This document shows, in pieces, positions 28,025 to 36,202 of a stretch of DNA of 64,000 nt; position 1 is the stretch's first letter, and the number at the start of each line of letters is the position of its first letter. Source of the DNA: Siccirubricoccus phaeus (GTDB lineage: Bacteria > Pseudomonadota > Alphaproteobacteria > Acetobacterales > Acetobacteraceae); NCBI RefSeq assembly GCF_008360935.1, contig NZ_SRXO01000026.1, positions 1 through 64,000 of the forward strand, written 5' to 3'. The notes beneath the pieces are model-generated. The model saw only the letters and a program-made list of their open reading frames with translations. It ran no database searches and was not told the origin of the DNA. The translations under genes and the position numbers were made by a program.

Positions 28025-28371
28025 GCCTCGTCCTCCTCGGCATGGCTGCGGTCGCGCAGCCGGGGCATGGGCTGGCCCAGGGGGGCGCCCAACCGCTTCA
28101 CTTCCTCGATCTTCTCCTCGATGCGCAGCAGATGCTGGGAAAGGCGCCGGTCCACGTCGCGGATGAGGGAGAGCGGGACGTAATTGCGCGCGACTTCCAG
28201 CTTGAATTCCGCCAGGTCGTCGCGGGTGCGGGTCACCGCCTCGGTCTCGCGCTGGTCGCTGCGGTCGATGCGGTCATGCATGTCCCGCCGCAGGCCGAGG
28301 ATCATGTAGAACAGCGCGGCGACGATCGGCGCCTCCACGGCGGTGATCCACCAGGTGGTTTCGAACGGCAT
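28021..28371 (-). CDS. Small membrane protein, holin/lysis-type
   Basis: 116 residues: one N-terminal transmembrane helix (ITAVEAPIVAALFYMILGL, residues 9-27), then a long charged, coiled-coil-prone region (about 29-95) and an acidic tail. No specific family is recognised. It is translationally coupled to the endolysin-like gene and starts after a good gaggag site, the usual place of a holin or spanin. Assignment as a lysis protein is from context and topology. Confidence 0.6.
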   Translation of the reverse strand: MPFETTWWITAVEAPIVAALFYMILGLRRDMHDRIDRSDQRETEAVTRTRDDLAEFKLEVARNYVPLSLIRDVDRRLSQHLLRIEEKIEEVKRLGAPLGQPMPRLRDRSHAEEDEA

Positions 28372-28444
28372 GGGGGCTCCTCGCTGCCTCCTTGAAGCGG
28401 GTGGGGGGGCCGCCCACCCTTCAGGCCGAAGGAGGGGCGGTGAT

Positions 28445-28669
28445 TTGATCGAATGGAACGAGCCCTATCTGGAGACCTGCTGCCGGTCGGCCCTGCACCG
28501 GCTGACCCTGGTCGGCGCGGTGGGACGGCCGGCGGGGCTGAAGGACGGGCCTTGCCTGCGGCGGCTGCAGGGGATGGGGCTGGCGGCGCAGCGGCCGGAT
28601 GGGCGGTACGAGCTGACGGAAGAAGGCGTGGCGCGGCACCGGAGCGAGATTCTGCGCCGAGCGGGTTGA
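28445..28669 (+). CDS. Small winged-helix-like protein
   Basis: A 74-residue protein starting at TTG 28445 after a ggaggggcgg site; longer in-frame starts lack support. The predicted pattern of three helices followed by QRPDGRYELTEEGVARHRSEIL is that of a winged-helix domain with its wing and last helix. It is divergent from the lysis genes and the only plus-strand gene inside the phage-type cluster, so it may regulate them. No named family is recognised. Confidence 0.55.
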   Translation: MIEWNEPYLETCCRSALHRLTLVGAVGRPAGLKDGPCLRRLQGMGLAAQRPDGRYELTEEGVARHRSEILRRAG

Positions 28670-28682
28670 GGGAGGGCCCTGC

Positions 28683-28858
28683 CCTCCTCGTTGGGCGCAG
28701 TGCGCCCAACCCCACCCGCAAAGGGCCGAAGGGCCCTTGGAACCCTTGAGTTTGGCGTTTCGACCGTCGCGCCTGAGACTGGTGGTTTCCAAAGGCCCTT
28801 CGGCCTTTGGCGGATCGGACGCACTGCGTCCGATGCGAGAGAGGGGCGGAGCCCCTCT
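28683..28858. repeat. GC-rich hairpin repeats (family F) after the small regulator gene
   Basis: Successive perfect hairpins: gttgggcgcagtgcgcccaac, aagggccgaagggccctt, caaaggcccttcggcctttg and ggacgcactgcgtcc. The same succession, inverted, lies at 47178-47262 after dcyD. The position, between the winged-helix gene and the terminase end, suits transcription termination. Confidence 0.6.
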
Positions 28859-28862
28859 CGAC

Positions 28863-28969
28863 CTAGAGCGGGATCGGTTGGGCTGCGCTCACCCGCCCCG
28901 CTCTAGCTCTTTGTTCGGTCGCGTGATTCACGGTTTCGGTCGATTCGACCTCAACCGATCACGCTCTAG
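28863..28969. repeat. Family A bipartite palindromic repeat, copy 3
   Basis: An exact 107-bp unit, CTAG at 28863-28866 to CTAG at 28966-28969, nearly identical to the 6414-6520 copy. The right CTAG supplies the TAG stop codon of the terminase gene on the minus strand. Confidence 0.85.
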
Positions 28970-30417
28970 CCTCCGTGCCACCCCTGGCCGCGTACCGCCG
29001 GCACGACTGCCGGCAGCCGCACCGGCTCCGCCAGCAGGCACCCCGCCAGCGCGTCCAGCGCATCGTCCCGGTTGCCGGCGGCGTCGGGCCGCCACGCCGC
29101 CATTTCCGCCGGAAAGGGCGTGCGGAACACGGCTTCATGCGCATGCAGCCGCCGCGCCGCCAGCGCCGGTTCCAGTGCGGAGAGGATCCGCTCCACCTTG
29201 GCCCGCCGGCTGGTGTGCTCGATCACCGTGCAAGGCGCCCCGGCCCGCGCCAGCTCCCGCCGCAGCAGCGCCGGCAGGAACCGCCCGAGGCCGTTGGTCT
29301 CGACGCGTACCACCGGCAGCAGCAACTCCCGCGCCAGGCTGGCCACGGCGCGGCATTGCTGCGTCGCCGGGTCGATGGCGGCATCCGGGTCATGCGTCAG
29401 CCACTGGATGCGGTGGAGGAAGTGGTTGCCCTCCCCATCCGCATAGGTGGCCGCCAGCACGGAGCCGTCGCCGGAAACGCCACGCGCCGGCGGCCGCCCG
29501 AAGGCCGGGTCCCAGAACCCGCCCCCCGAGACCAGCCGCCGCCCGAGTAGCAGCAATTGCGCCCGCCCGCTCGCCTCCCGGTACTCCGGCTCCTCCGCAT
29601 AGCGGATGAGCAAGGCGGGATCGAGCCGCAGCGCCGCCTCGGCGACCGCCTGCAGCAACATCTGCCGCGCGAAGCGATGCGGGCCGACGCGGCTGCGCAG
29701 CGCCTCGATCGCCGCCGCGTCGAAGCGCTCCGGCCAGGCGCTGTTCCCTGCCGCATCCAGCAGCGGCAGGGTGAAGCGCCGATAGCCGGCGAGAAACGCC
29801 TCCCCCTGCGAGGGATGCAAATAGAGCGTTTCCGCGCAATGCGGCGTGCCGATGTAGAGCACGGTGCCGCCGGGGACGAGCACGAACTCCACCTCGGCCA
29901 GCCGCGCCCGCAACTCCTCTCGCTTCGCCGGCGTGTCGCAATTGCCCGCCACCTCGACATCGTCGCAGATGACGAGGTCGGCGCGTGCGCCGGTGATGTT
30001 GCCGCCCAGCCCCTGGGCCAGCATGGACGGGTCCCGCAGCACGGCATCCCGCGCCACGGTGAAGCGGTCCATCGCCCAGTTTTCCGCGCCTTCCGGCAGC
30101 AACGGGCGACATAAGGGGTGACGTTCCAGGATGCGCCGGACCTGCGCCACCATCTTCACCGCCAGGGGCTGGTCCGCCGCCAGCACCAGGATGCGCGTCT
30201 CCGGCGCCCGCAGCAGCCGCCAGGCGCAATAGAGCCCGGTGAGCGTGGATTTGCCGCAGCCGCGGAAGGCCATCAGCAGCAGCCGCCGGTCGCCCGTCTC
30301 CCACCGCAGTTGCAGCCAGCGGGCGATGCGGCGATGCGGGGCCGGCGTGGTCTGGTTCTGGACGTGATTCCAGATCCAGACGAATTCCAGGAAGTCAGGC
30401 TCCGTCCCCTGGGTCAT
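28966..30417 (-). CDS. terL: Phage terminase large subunit
   Basis: ATP-driven DNA packaging motor and nuclease. The 483-residue protein has Walker A in MAFRGCGKSTLTG (residues 49-61), Walker B LVICDDVEV with acidic residues at 152-153, and a C-terminal RNase H-like nuclease with conserved acids in SGDGSVLAATYADG and RDDALDALAG. This is the Terminase_6/T7 gp19-like group. It overlaps the upstream small gene by 23 bp. The stop codon is formed by the end of a family A repeat, so the last residues may have been altered by its insertion, but the nuclease motifs are complete. Confidence 0.92.
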   Translation of the reverse strand: MTQGTEPDFLEFVWIWNHVQNQTTPAPHRRIARWLQLRWETGDRRLLLMAFRGCGKSTLTGLYCAWRLLRAPETRILVLAADQPLAVKMVAQVRRILERHPLCRPLLPEGAENWAMDRFTVARDAVLRDPSMLAQGLGGNITGARADLVICDDVEVAGNCDTPAKREELRARLAEVEFVLVPGGTVLYIGTPHCAETLYLHPSQGEAFLAGYRRFTLPLLDAAGNSAWPERFDAAAIEALRSRVGPHRFARQMLLQAVAEAALRLDPALLIRYAEEPEYREASGRAQLLLLGRRLVSGGGFWDPAFGRPPARGVSGDGSVLAATYADGEGNHFLHRIQWLTHDPDAAIDPATQQCRAVASLARELLLPVVRVETNGLGRFLPALLRRELARAGAPCTVIEHTSRRAKVERILSALEPALAARRLHAHEAVFRTPFPAEMAAWRPDAAGNRDDALDALAGCLLAEPVRLPAVVPAVRGQGWHGG

Positions 30418-30709
30418 CGGTTTCGGATTCCTCCTTCATCTCCGCGGCCATGAAAGAGCGGTACTTCGCCAGCGATTCCCCGATCTCCTGGAGCTGCGCC
30501 TCGTCCGCCTGCCCGGCGGCCAGCTTCAGCAATTGCTCGAGATGCGAGAGCGCGGCCTTGCCGGCGGTGTGGCGCCCGGCGAAGAGCTTGCTCGCGCCAT
30601 CTTCCTGCGTGGCCGGGTCGGCGGACATGAAGCGGTGATAGTCCGCGAGGATCAGCCGGGCGGATGCGACGAAATCCAGATCGATCTTCGCCCTGCGCTT
30701 GCCTGCCAT
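30395..30709 (-). CDS. Putative terminase small subunit
   Basis: A 104-residue, mostly helical protein (start MAGKRRAKIDLDF) with an acidic C-terminal tail. No family motif is clear. It lies directly upstream of, and overlaps by 23 bp, the large terminase gene, where T7-type phages keep the DNA-recognition subunit, and follows the tail fibre gene as in T7. The role is inferred from position and size. Confidence 0.6.
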   Translation of the reverse strand: MAGKRRAKIDLDFVASARLILADYHRFMSADPATQEDGASKLFAGRHTAGKAALSHLEQLLKLAAGQADEAQLQEIGESLAKYRSFMAAEMKEESETDDPGDGA

Positions 30710-30714
30710 CGGCG

Positions 30715-33036
30715 TCAGAGCCGCGGCTTCGCGGCGCGGACGAAGAGCGTCCCCGCATCGAGGTCGATCGGGTTCGAGGGGTGGCGGTTGGTGGCCCGCG
30801 CCGTCACCGTGCCGGTGGCGCCGGTGGTGGTGATGGCGGCGGTCCATTCGACGAAGGCGGAGGCCTGGCCGGTGAAGCTCGCCTGCACGAAATCGCCGTT
30901 CTGCACATAGGGCATCGTCACCGCCTGGATGGCGACGGCGCCGGCCGCGAGCTCCGGCGGGTCATAGGCCAGCGAGGCCGTCAGCTCCCGCGTGCCCCAG
31001 AGCCGGCCGGCGCCGGCCAGCACCTGCGGCGCTTCCGTCGCCGGCGCGTAGAGCCGCAGCGATTTCAGCACGGAGGCGGCATTGCCGCCGCGCACGCCGA
31101 TGACCGCGAAGGCGGCACTGGCATGCAGCGTGACGCGCTGCAGCCGGTTGAGCGCGACGCCGCCCGTCAGGCTGTCCAGATCCGCATTGCCTTCCCACCA
31201 GTAGGAGGGCGGGCCTTGCCAGGCGGTGTTCATGTTGGACCACAGCACGGGGGCGCTGTTGTCCAGCACGTTCTCCGCCGCGTCGAACTGCATGGCCATG
31301 GGCCGCAAGCCGCTGCCCTCCGCCGCCAGGAAGAACTCCTTGCAGGTGGTGCAGTCCACCACGAAGGCCAGCGCCCGGCTGGTCGGCAGCGTCACGGTAT
31401 TGGCGTTCAGCGTGACGGAGGAGAGGCCGGGAAAGCAGAAGCCCGTCAGGTCGGTCGGCGGCCCGGCAGGGTTGCCGGAGAGCACCGCCAGCCCCTCGAA
31501 GCCGGTGGAGGCGCTGTCCCAGCGGAAGGCGCGGCTGCGGACATTCGCCGCCTCCGCCACCAGCCGCGGGCTGCCGAGCGCCGCCGCCGCCTGGTGCAGC
31601 GGCAGCACCGTGCCGCCGGCGCGCGTCGCCGTGCCGGCATAATGCACCGCGCAGCCGGTGAAGCCATAGGTGCCGACATAGGCCACCTCGTAGCGCGCAT
31701 CCGAGAAGCCGGCGGTATGCCGCGCGACGAAGGGGGAGCAGGCTTCCATCCGCACGCCCTGCGCGATCAGCCCGCGGCCATCCACCTCCACCAGGAAGGG
31801 GATGGCGTCCACGGTGCCGGGCGTGCCCTGGCGTTGCAGCTCGAAGGCCGGGCCGGTGAAGAGATGCGCGTTGTGCAGCCGGTAGGCGCCCTCGGCGGCG
31901 GAAAGCCGCACGCCGAAGCGGCCCATGCCCGGGTTGGTGCCGGAGGAGCAGGCGAAATGCCCGCCGGCATGCCGCAGCGAATTCATCCAGGCGGCAGCGG
32001 TCGCCGTGCGCAGATCGAGGCCGATGCGGTTGTCGATGATGCGGCCGTAGCGCAGGTCGCTGTCCTCGCAGCCGCGCTGGTCGCCGAGGAGCTGCACGCC
32101 GATGGTGAAGCGCTCCGCCCGGCGGATCTCCACCTGGCAGGCATCGATGTTGCGGATGCGGATGCCGACATCTGCCTCGTCGATCCAGTCGCTTTGCAGC
32201 GAGCGATAGACGGCGAGGCCGAGATAGCTCTTGCGCTGGTTGTTGACCTCGCCGCCGTCGCCGAGGGTGAGCGCCGCCTGCCCGCCCGGCCCGGCATAGA
32301 GGATGGTGCCGCGCATCTGGATGCCGGCCGCCGCCCCCGGCAGCAGCAGCGGCAGGGTGGTGCGGAAGACGCCCTCCCCCACCTCCAGCAGCTTGCCGCT
32401 GGCCGCCGCGGCGTTCATCGCGGCTTGCAGGGAGGGGCCGTCATCCGTCACGCCGTCGCCGGTGGCGGCGAAATCGCGGGCGGAGAGGCGCTCCGCCAGC
32501 TTGTCCTCCACGGTGCGCGGCACGCCATCCGGGAAGGGCACGCTGATCGTGCCCTCGCCGCGGTCGAACACCGTCAGGTTGCCGATGCTGTCGAAGCCCA
32601 GCAGCTTGTTCACCCGCCCGCCGCGCAGCGGCACCGTCGTCACCCCGCCGATATCGGAGGGGTCGAGCTGGATGGCATTGGCCATCTGTGCCTTCACCTC
32701 CTGCAGCGCGGCGATCTGGTAGTCCAGCTCATCATTCAGCGTGCGGGCGCGGAGGATGCCATTCTCCTGGAAATCCGTGATGCGCTCCACGGCCAGGTTG
32801 CGTCGCAGCGTCAGCACCGCGCCGGCACGCGGCGGCTCGGGGAATTCCACCGTGCCGCCGGTGCTTTCCCCCGCGCCGGTCACGGCGAAGCCGTAGCCCT
32901 GCACCAGCCCGTCCACCCGCAGCTCGAGGTCGGTCTCGGCGAAGATCGGGAAAGGGTAGGTGAAGCTGGTCTGGACGCCGTCCGCCACGTACTGCACGCG
33001 TGGCGCGACGTCGCCGATCTTGATGTGCTCGGCCAT
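30715..33036 (-). CDS. Tail fibre/tailspike protein (T7 gp17-like N-terminus, beta-helix body)
   Basis: 773 residues. The first 160 or so resemble the T7-type tail-fibre attachment domain (VQYVADGVQTSFTYPFP, FAETDLELRVDG, a coiled segment ELDYQIAALQEVKAQM). The pectate-lyase-type entry motif DFAATGDGVTDD follows at residues 188-199, leading into a right-handed beta-helix to about residue 480, then receptor- or glycan-binding sequence. It would bind and perhaps cleave surface polysaccharide of the target cell. It lies between the internal virion protein and the terminase genes, as in T7. Confidence 0.85.
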   Translation of the reverse strand: MAEHIKIGDVAPRVQYVADGVQTSFTYPFPIFAETDLELRVDGLVQGYGFAVTGAGESTGGTVEFPEPPRAGAVLTLRRNLAVERITDFQENGILRARTLNDELDYQIAALQEVKAQMANAIQLDPSDIGGVTTVPLRGGRVNKLLGFDSIGNLTVFDRGEGTISVPFPDGVPRTVEDKLAERLSARDFAATGDGVTDDGPSLQAAMNAAAASGKLLEVGEGVFRTTLPLLLPGAAAGIQMRGTILYAGPGGQAALTLGDGGEVNNQRKSYLGLAVYRSLQSDWIDEADVGIRIRNIDACQVEIRRAERFTIGVQLLGDQRGCEDSDLRYGRIIDNRIGLDLRTATAAAWMNSLRHAGGHFACSSGTNPGMGRFGVRLSAAEGAYRLHNAHLFTGPAFELQRQGTPGTVDAIPFLVEVDGRGLIAQGVRMEACSPFVARHTAGFSDARYEVAYVGTYGFTGCAVHYAGTATRAGGTVLPLHQAAAALGSPRLVAEAANVRSRAFRWDSASTGFEGLAVLSGNPAGPPTDLTGFCFPGLSSVTLNANTVTLPTSRALAFVVDCTTCKEFFLAAEGSGLRPMAMQFDAAENVLDNSAPVLWSNMNTAWQGPPSYWWEGNADLDSLTGGVALNRLQRVTLHASAAFAVIGVRGGNAASVLKSLRLYAPATEAPQVLAGAGRLWGTRELTASLAYDPPELAAGAVAIQAVTMPYVQNGDFVQASFTGQASAFVEWTAAITTTGATGTVTARATNRHPSNPIDLDAGTLFVRAAKPRL

Positions 33037-33144
33037 GTCGGGCTCCGATATCTCGGTTGCGGCGCAGGCGTGGCCGTGTGGGGCTGCGCCTGGTCAGGGG
33101 GCGCCGGCGCCTCCCGGCGGGGAGGCGCGCCGGGGCGCCATGGG

Positions 33145-33585
33145 TCAATCCAGCAGGCTGCGCGCGGCGCTGCCGAGGGTGCGGCCGCTGCGCAGCAGCG
33201 TGGTGAGGGTGCCGTCCGGCTGCAACAGGCTGGCGCGGCCCCGGGCGAGCTGCGCCTGGTAGGCCTCCTCATCCGCTGCCTGGGCGGCGGCGGCATCCTG
33301 CTGCAGCCCGCCGGTGACGGCGGCGGCGGAGCCTTCATCCGGCTGCGGCCCGCTCGCCGCCAGCCGGGCGCGGGTGGCGGCGACGGTGCGGGCCAGATCC
33401 TGCTGGCGCCGGCGCGTCTGCTCCTCCTGCTGCACCGCCAGCTCCTGCTGCCGGGCCGCCTGCTGCTGCTGGGCGATCTGCGCCTGCGCCCGCGCCGTCG
33501 CCTGCTGCGACTGCTGCTGACGCACGGTGCCGTAGACGGTAGCGCCCGCACCGAGCACGGTGGCGAGCGAGGCGAGAGAAGCCAT
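33145..33585 (-). CDS. Small internal virion protein (T7 gp14-like)
   Basis: 146 residues. A short hydrophobic/small-residue N-terminus (MASLASLATVLGAGATVYG) precedes a long glutamine- and alanine-rich coiled coil (about 22-70) and a variable C-terminus. This architecture is shared with T7 gp14-type core/ejection proteins, and the gene sits between tubular protein B and the tail fibre as gp14 does. Its ATG overlaps the upstream stop by one base. Sequence identity to gp14 cannot be asserted by eye. Confidence 0.6.
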   Translation of the reverse strand: MASLASLATVLGAGATVYGTVRQQQSQQATARAQAQIAQQQQAARQQELAVQQEEQTRRRQQDLARTVAATRARLAASGPQPDEGSAAAVTGGLQQDAAAAQAADEEAYQAQLARGRASLLQPDGTLTTLLRSGRTLGSAARSLLD

Positions 33586-35465
33586 CAGTCGGTGATCCTC
33601 GTCTCGGTGGTGACGGAAAGCAGCGTCATCGGCAGCGGCGTCGCATCCTCGATCCGCCAGAGCGGCGCGAGCGCGTCCCGCTTCCAGCCGATGGCGCGGA
33701 GCTGCACATCGCCGGTGAAGCGTTGCGGCGCGGCATCCAGCAGTGGCGTGCCGAGCCGGCGGAAGGAAACCGGCGTGCTGCCGCGGCCGAGATCGACCGA
33801 GAGCGCCGCGCTGTCCAGCAGCCGGAAGGTGACGGAGACCAGCCGCAGCGGCGCCGCCTTGACGCCGGTGACGGTGGCGAGGTCGGGCGGCAGCGGCTCG
33901 ATCACATGGCTGAAGGCGAGGCCGGCCTGCAGGGTCAGCGCGCCAGGGTCGATGGTGACGGCGCCGTTCGAGACCAGGGCGGACTCGCGCGGCGCACCAT
34001 CTGCCAGGATGCCGACGGTGCGGCCATCCAGATGGCCGAGCCCGGACCAGCTTTCCTGCGGCGTGGCGCTGCTGCCGGTGAGCGCCGCATCCAGCGCCAG
34101 AGCCGGGTCGAAGCGTTCCAGCCGATGCGTGCCGCCGCGCTCCACCACCGCCCAGACGGTGCCTTCGATCTCGGCCAGGGCAAGGAACAGCCCGTCCGTC
34201 TCCTGCCGCGTCCAGGCGGTGACTTCCTCGGCGCGGTAGAGCGTGAGCGTGGCGAGGCCGCCATCGGCCATCGCCACGTGCAGCAACCGGCGAATCTGGT
34301 CGTAGCACATCGCCACCGGGTCGCGGACCAGGTGCTGCGCCGCCAGCGCCAGGTCATTCGCCTGATAGACCTGCTGCAGGTCCGTGTAGGTGAACTCATA
34401 GACGCCGCGGCCGCTGCGGGAGACGAAGATGGTGGAACCATCGACATCCACCGGCGCGATCATCCGCGCCACCGGCGAGCCGACCCGCGTCTGCCGGTTG
34501 AGCTGGATGGAGGCGGGGGTGAGCGGCGCGCCGCTGACCATCCACTCCGCGCCGGAGGTGAAGACCTGGAGGTGCAGGCCGGAGAAGACGCCGCGGATTG
34601 CATTCACCTGGTCGGAAACCAGGCCGAAGGCGATGGACTGGTCGTCGAGCCCGGTGCCGGTGTCGAAGTTGAAGAGATCGCCGGAGCGCGAGAGCCAGAG
34701 CCGGTTCGGCAGATCCCGCGAACCGCCGATCACCAGCCGGTCCTGGTGGAAGCAGAGGCAGACCGGCCAGCCGCGCACGGCGGAGAAGGAGGCCTCGTCC
34801 CAATCCGCGGTCGCCGCGGTGCCGGGGAGCACTTCCTCCACCGAGGCCGTCGCGGAGGTGGCGGTGGCGACGGCGGTGACCAGCACCCGCTTGCCGCCGA
34901 GGCGGAAGCGCGTGCCGACATGACCAGGCAGGAAGGCGGCGGCGGAGGCGGTCAGCGCTACGCTGCCGCTGGTGCCGGAAGGCGTCAGTGTCGTCGCGAT
35001 GTCGCTGAAGCGGAAGAAGGGCTCGTAGAGGAAGCTCCAGGCCGTCACGCTCCAGCTTGTATGGCTGCTGCGCGTCACCTTCTGCGGCACCATGTCCGGA
35101 TGGCAGAGCAGCAGCGTGTCCGCGCTTTGGGTGAAGGCGAGCTGCGGCAGCATCGCCGCTGTCCAGGGGCCGCTGATCTGCGCCACCTGGTCGTCATTAA
35201 TGAAGACCCGTAGCTGACCCGCGGTCAGCACCAGCAGGTAGGTCTGCTCGGTGTTGAACTCGAAGGGGATCAGCCGGGCAGGGCCGGGGAGGGTCATCAC
35301 ATGGCGCAGCCCGGGGCGGCGGGTGACGCCGCCCGTGGGCTGGATGAAGACGTTGCGCAGCCTGCGCGCGCCATTGGCCCAGGCGCGCAGATCCGGCCGG
35401 CCGAGCAGTTCGGGCGCCACCTCGCCGGCGGCGAAGCTGGTCTTCAGGATGCGGGACTGGGCCAT
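33585..35465 (-). CDS. Tail tubular protein B / stabilisation protein (T7 gp12-like)
   Basis: 626 residues beginning MAQSRILKTSFAAGEVAPELLGRPDLRAW, the conserved opening of phage tubular/nozzle proteins. GARRLRNVFIQPTGGVTRRPGLRHV and IPFEFNTEQTYLLVLT follow, then beta-propeller-like repeats (DRLVIGGSRDLPNRLWLSRSG, YDQIRRLLHVAMADGG). It would form the tail nozzle below the adaptor ring. ATG 35465 directly follows the previous stop (TGAGATG). Family assignment is strong; the number gp12 is by synteny. Confidence 0.87.
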   Translation of the reverse strand: MAQSRILKTSFAAGEVAPELLGRPDLRAWANGARRLRNVFIQPTGGVTRRPGLRHVMTLPGPARLIPFEFNTEQTYLLVLTAGQLRVFINDDQVAQISGPWTAAMLPQLAFTQSADTLLLCHPDMVPQKVTRSSHTSWSVTAWSFLYEPFFRFSDIATTLTPSGTSGSVALTASAAAFLPGHVGTRFRLGGKRVLVTAVATATSATASVEEVLPGTAATADWDEASFSAVRGWPVCLCFHQDRLVIGGSRDLPNRLWLSRSGDLFNFDTGTGLDDQSIAFGLVSDQVNAIRGVFSGLHLQVFTSGAEWMVSGAPLTPASIQLNRQTRVGSPVARMIAPVDVDGSTIFVSRSGRGVYEFTYTDLQQVYQANDLALAAQHLVRDPVAMCYDQIRRLLHVAMADGGLATLTLYRAEEVTAWTRQETDGLFLALAEIEGTVWAVVERGGTHRLERFDPALALDAALTGSSATPQESWSGLGHLDGRTVGILADGAPRESALVSNGAVTIDPGALTLQAGLAFSHVIEPLPPDLATVTGVKAAPLRLVSVTFRLLDSAALSVDLGRGSTPVSFRRLGTPLLDAAPQRFTGDVQLRAIGWKRDALAPLWRIEDATPLPMTLLSVTTETRITD

Positions 35466-35466
35466 C

Positions 35467-36036
35467 TCAGCCCCGCGCATTCAGCAGCGGGAAATCCTCG
35501 ATGCCGCGCGGCGTCGCCTGCTGGCTGTCCGCCTGGCGCGCGCTGCGGAGCTCCGCCTCCGCCTGGTTCAGCAGAAGCTGGGCGCGGGAGGTGTTCTCGG
35601 TCAGCGGGATGCAGAATTCGGCGGCAAGGCGCGTGGCCAGCGCGGCGGCGAAGAAGGGCGGGAAGGCGGCCTCCACCGGGCGGAAGATGTAGGAGAGGAT
35701 GACCTGCTCCGCGCTGCAATGCAGCCGGTCCTCCAGGATGCGGTAGACCAGGCCGCGGCCGCTATTCGGCGTGCCGGCGGAGAGGGCGCGGAGGAAATCC
35801 ACGGGGAGCTGGAAGGCGTGGTCGAAATCCGCGGTCGGCCGGGCGGAGAGCCGCGGCAGGGCGGCCTGGGCGGTCGCGAAGCTCCACGGGAAGAGGGAGA
35901 GCAGGGCGTCGCGCACAGCCGGGTAGAGATTCGCCGCCACCTCGGCCTCGGCGGTGCCTTCATCGAGCGAGGCGATCGGCTGTGCGCCGATCTTCAGCAG
36001 CGCGCGCGAGCAGAGCGCGAGGGCGGAAAGGGCCAT
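35467..36036 (-). CDS. Tail tubular protein A / head-tail adaptor (T7 gp11-like)
   Basis: 189 residues with the typical gp11 profile: ALALCSRALLKIGAQPIASLDEGTAEAEVAANLYPAVRDALLSLFPWSFATAQ at the N-terminus (the DALL...PWSFA signature) and a C-terminal QAEAELRSARQADSQQ region. It forms the ring between portal and nozzle. It is directly upstream of the tubular B gene with a 1-bp gap. Confidence 0.85.
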   Translation of the reverse strand: MALSALALCSRALLKIGAQPIASLDEGTAEAEVAANLYPAVRDALLSLFPWSFATAQAALPRLSARPTADFDHAFQLPVDFLRALSAGTPNSGRGLVYRILEDRLHCSAEQVILSYIFRPVEAAFPPFFAAALATRLAAEFCIPLTENTSRAQLLLNQAEAELRSARQADSQQATPRGIEDFPLLNARG

Positions 36037-36072
36037 TTGGGGCTCCGGGCAGGCGGGAGGTGGAAAAGGAAG

Positions 36073-36166
36073 GGCCCACCCCCACCCCGACCCTCCCCCG
36101 CATTGCGGGGGAGGGAGTGCGGCAAGCCCTCCCCCGCTGGCGGGGGAGGGTTGGGTGGGGGTGGCC
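36073..36166. repeat. Large GC-rich inverted repeat between capsid and tubular A genes
   Basis: Two nested hairpin units (ccctcccccgc / gcgggggaggg, twice), enclosed by outer arms cccacccccacccc and ggttgggtgggggtgg, give one roughly 94-bp imperfect palindrome. It lies in the gap after the capsid gene, where T7 has its main late terminator, so a partial terminator or processing site that favours capsid expression is possible. Confidence 0.55.
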
Positions 36167-36178
36167 AGGCCGCGCGAA

Positions 36179-36202
36179 CTATTCCTTGGCGCGCATCCGC
36201 AA
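36179..36202 (-). other. In-frame repeat of the capsid C-terminus after its amber stop
   Basis: The capsid frame ends RMRAKE then TAG. The next seven codons in the same frame read LRMRAKE and end in a second TAG. The two RMRAKE copies differ at three synonymous third positions (gcg/gcc, aaa/aag, gag/gaa). Either an old duplication or a minor readthrough extension; nothing here distinguishes them. Confidence 0.6.

Noticed and set aside
30664-34239. Plus-strand open frame of 1191 codons across the phage-type genes
   Set aside because: Shadow of the tail fibre and tubular B genes; composition is repetitive Arg/Gly/Ala/His with no motif.
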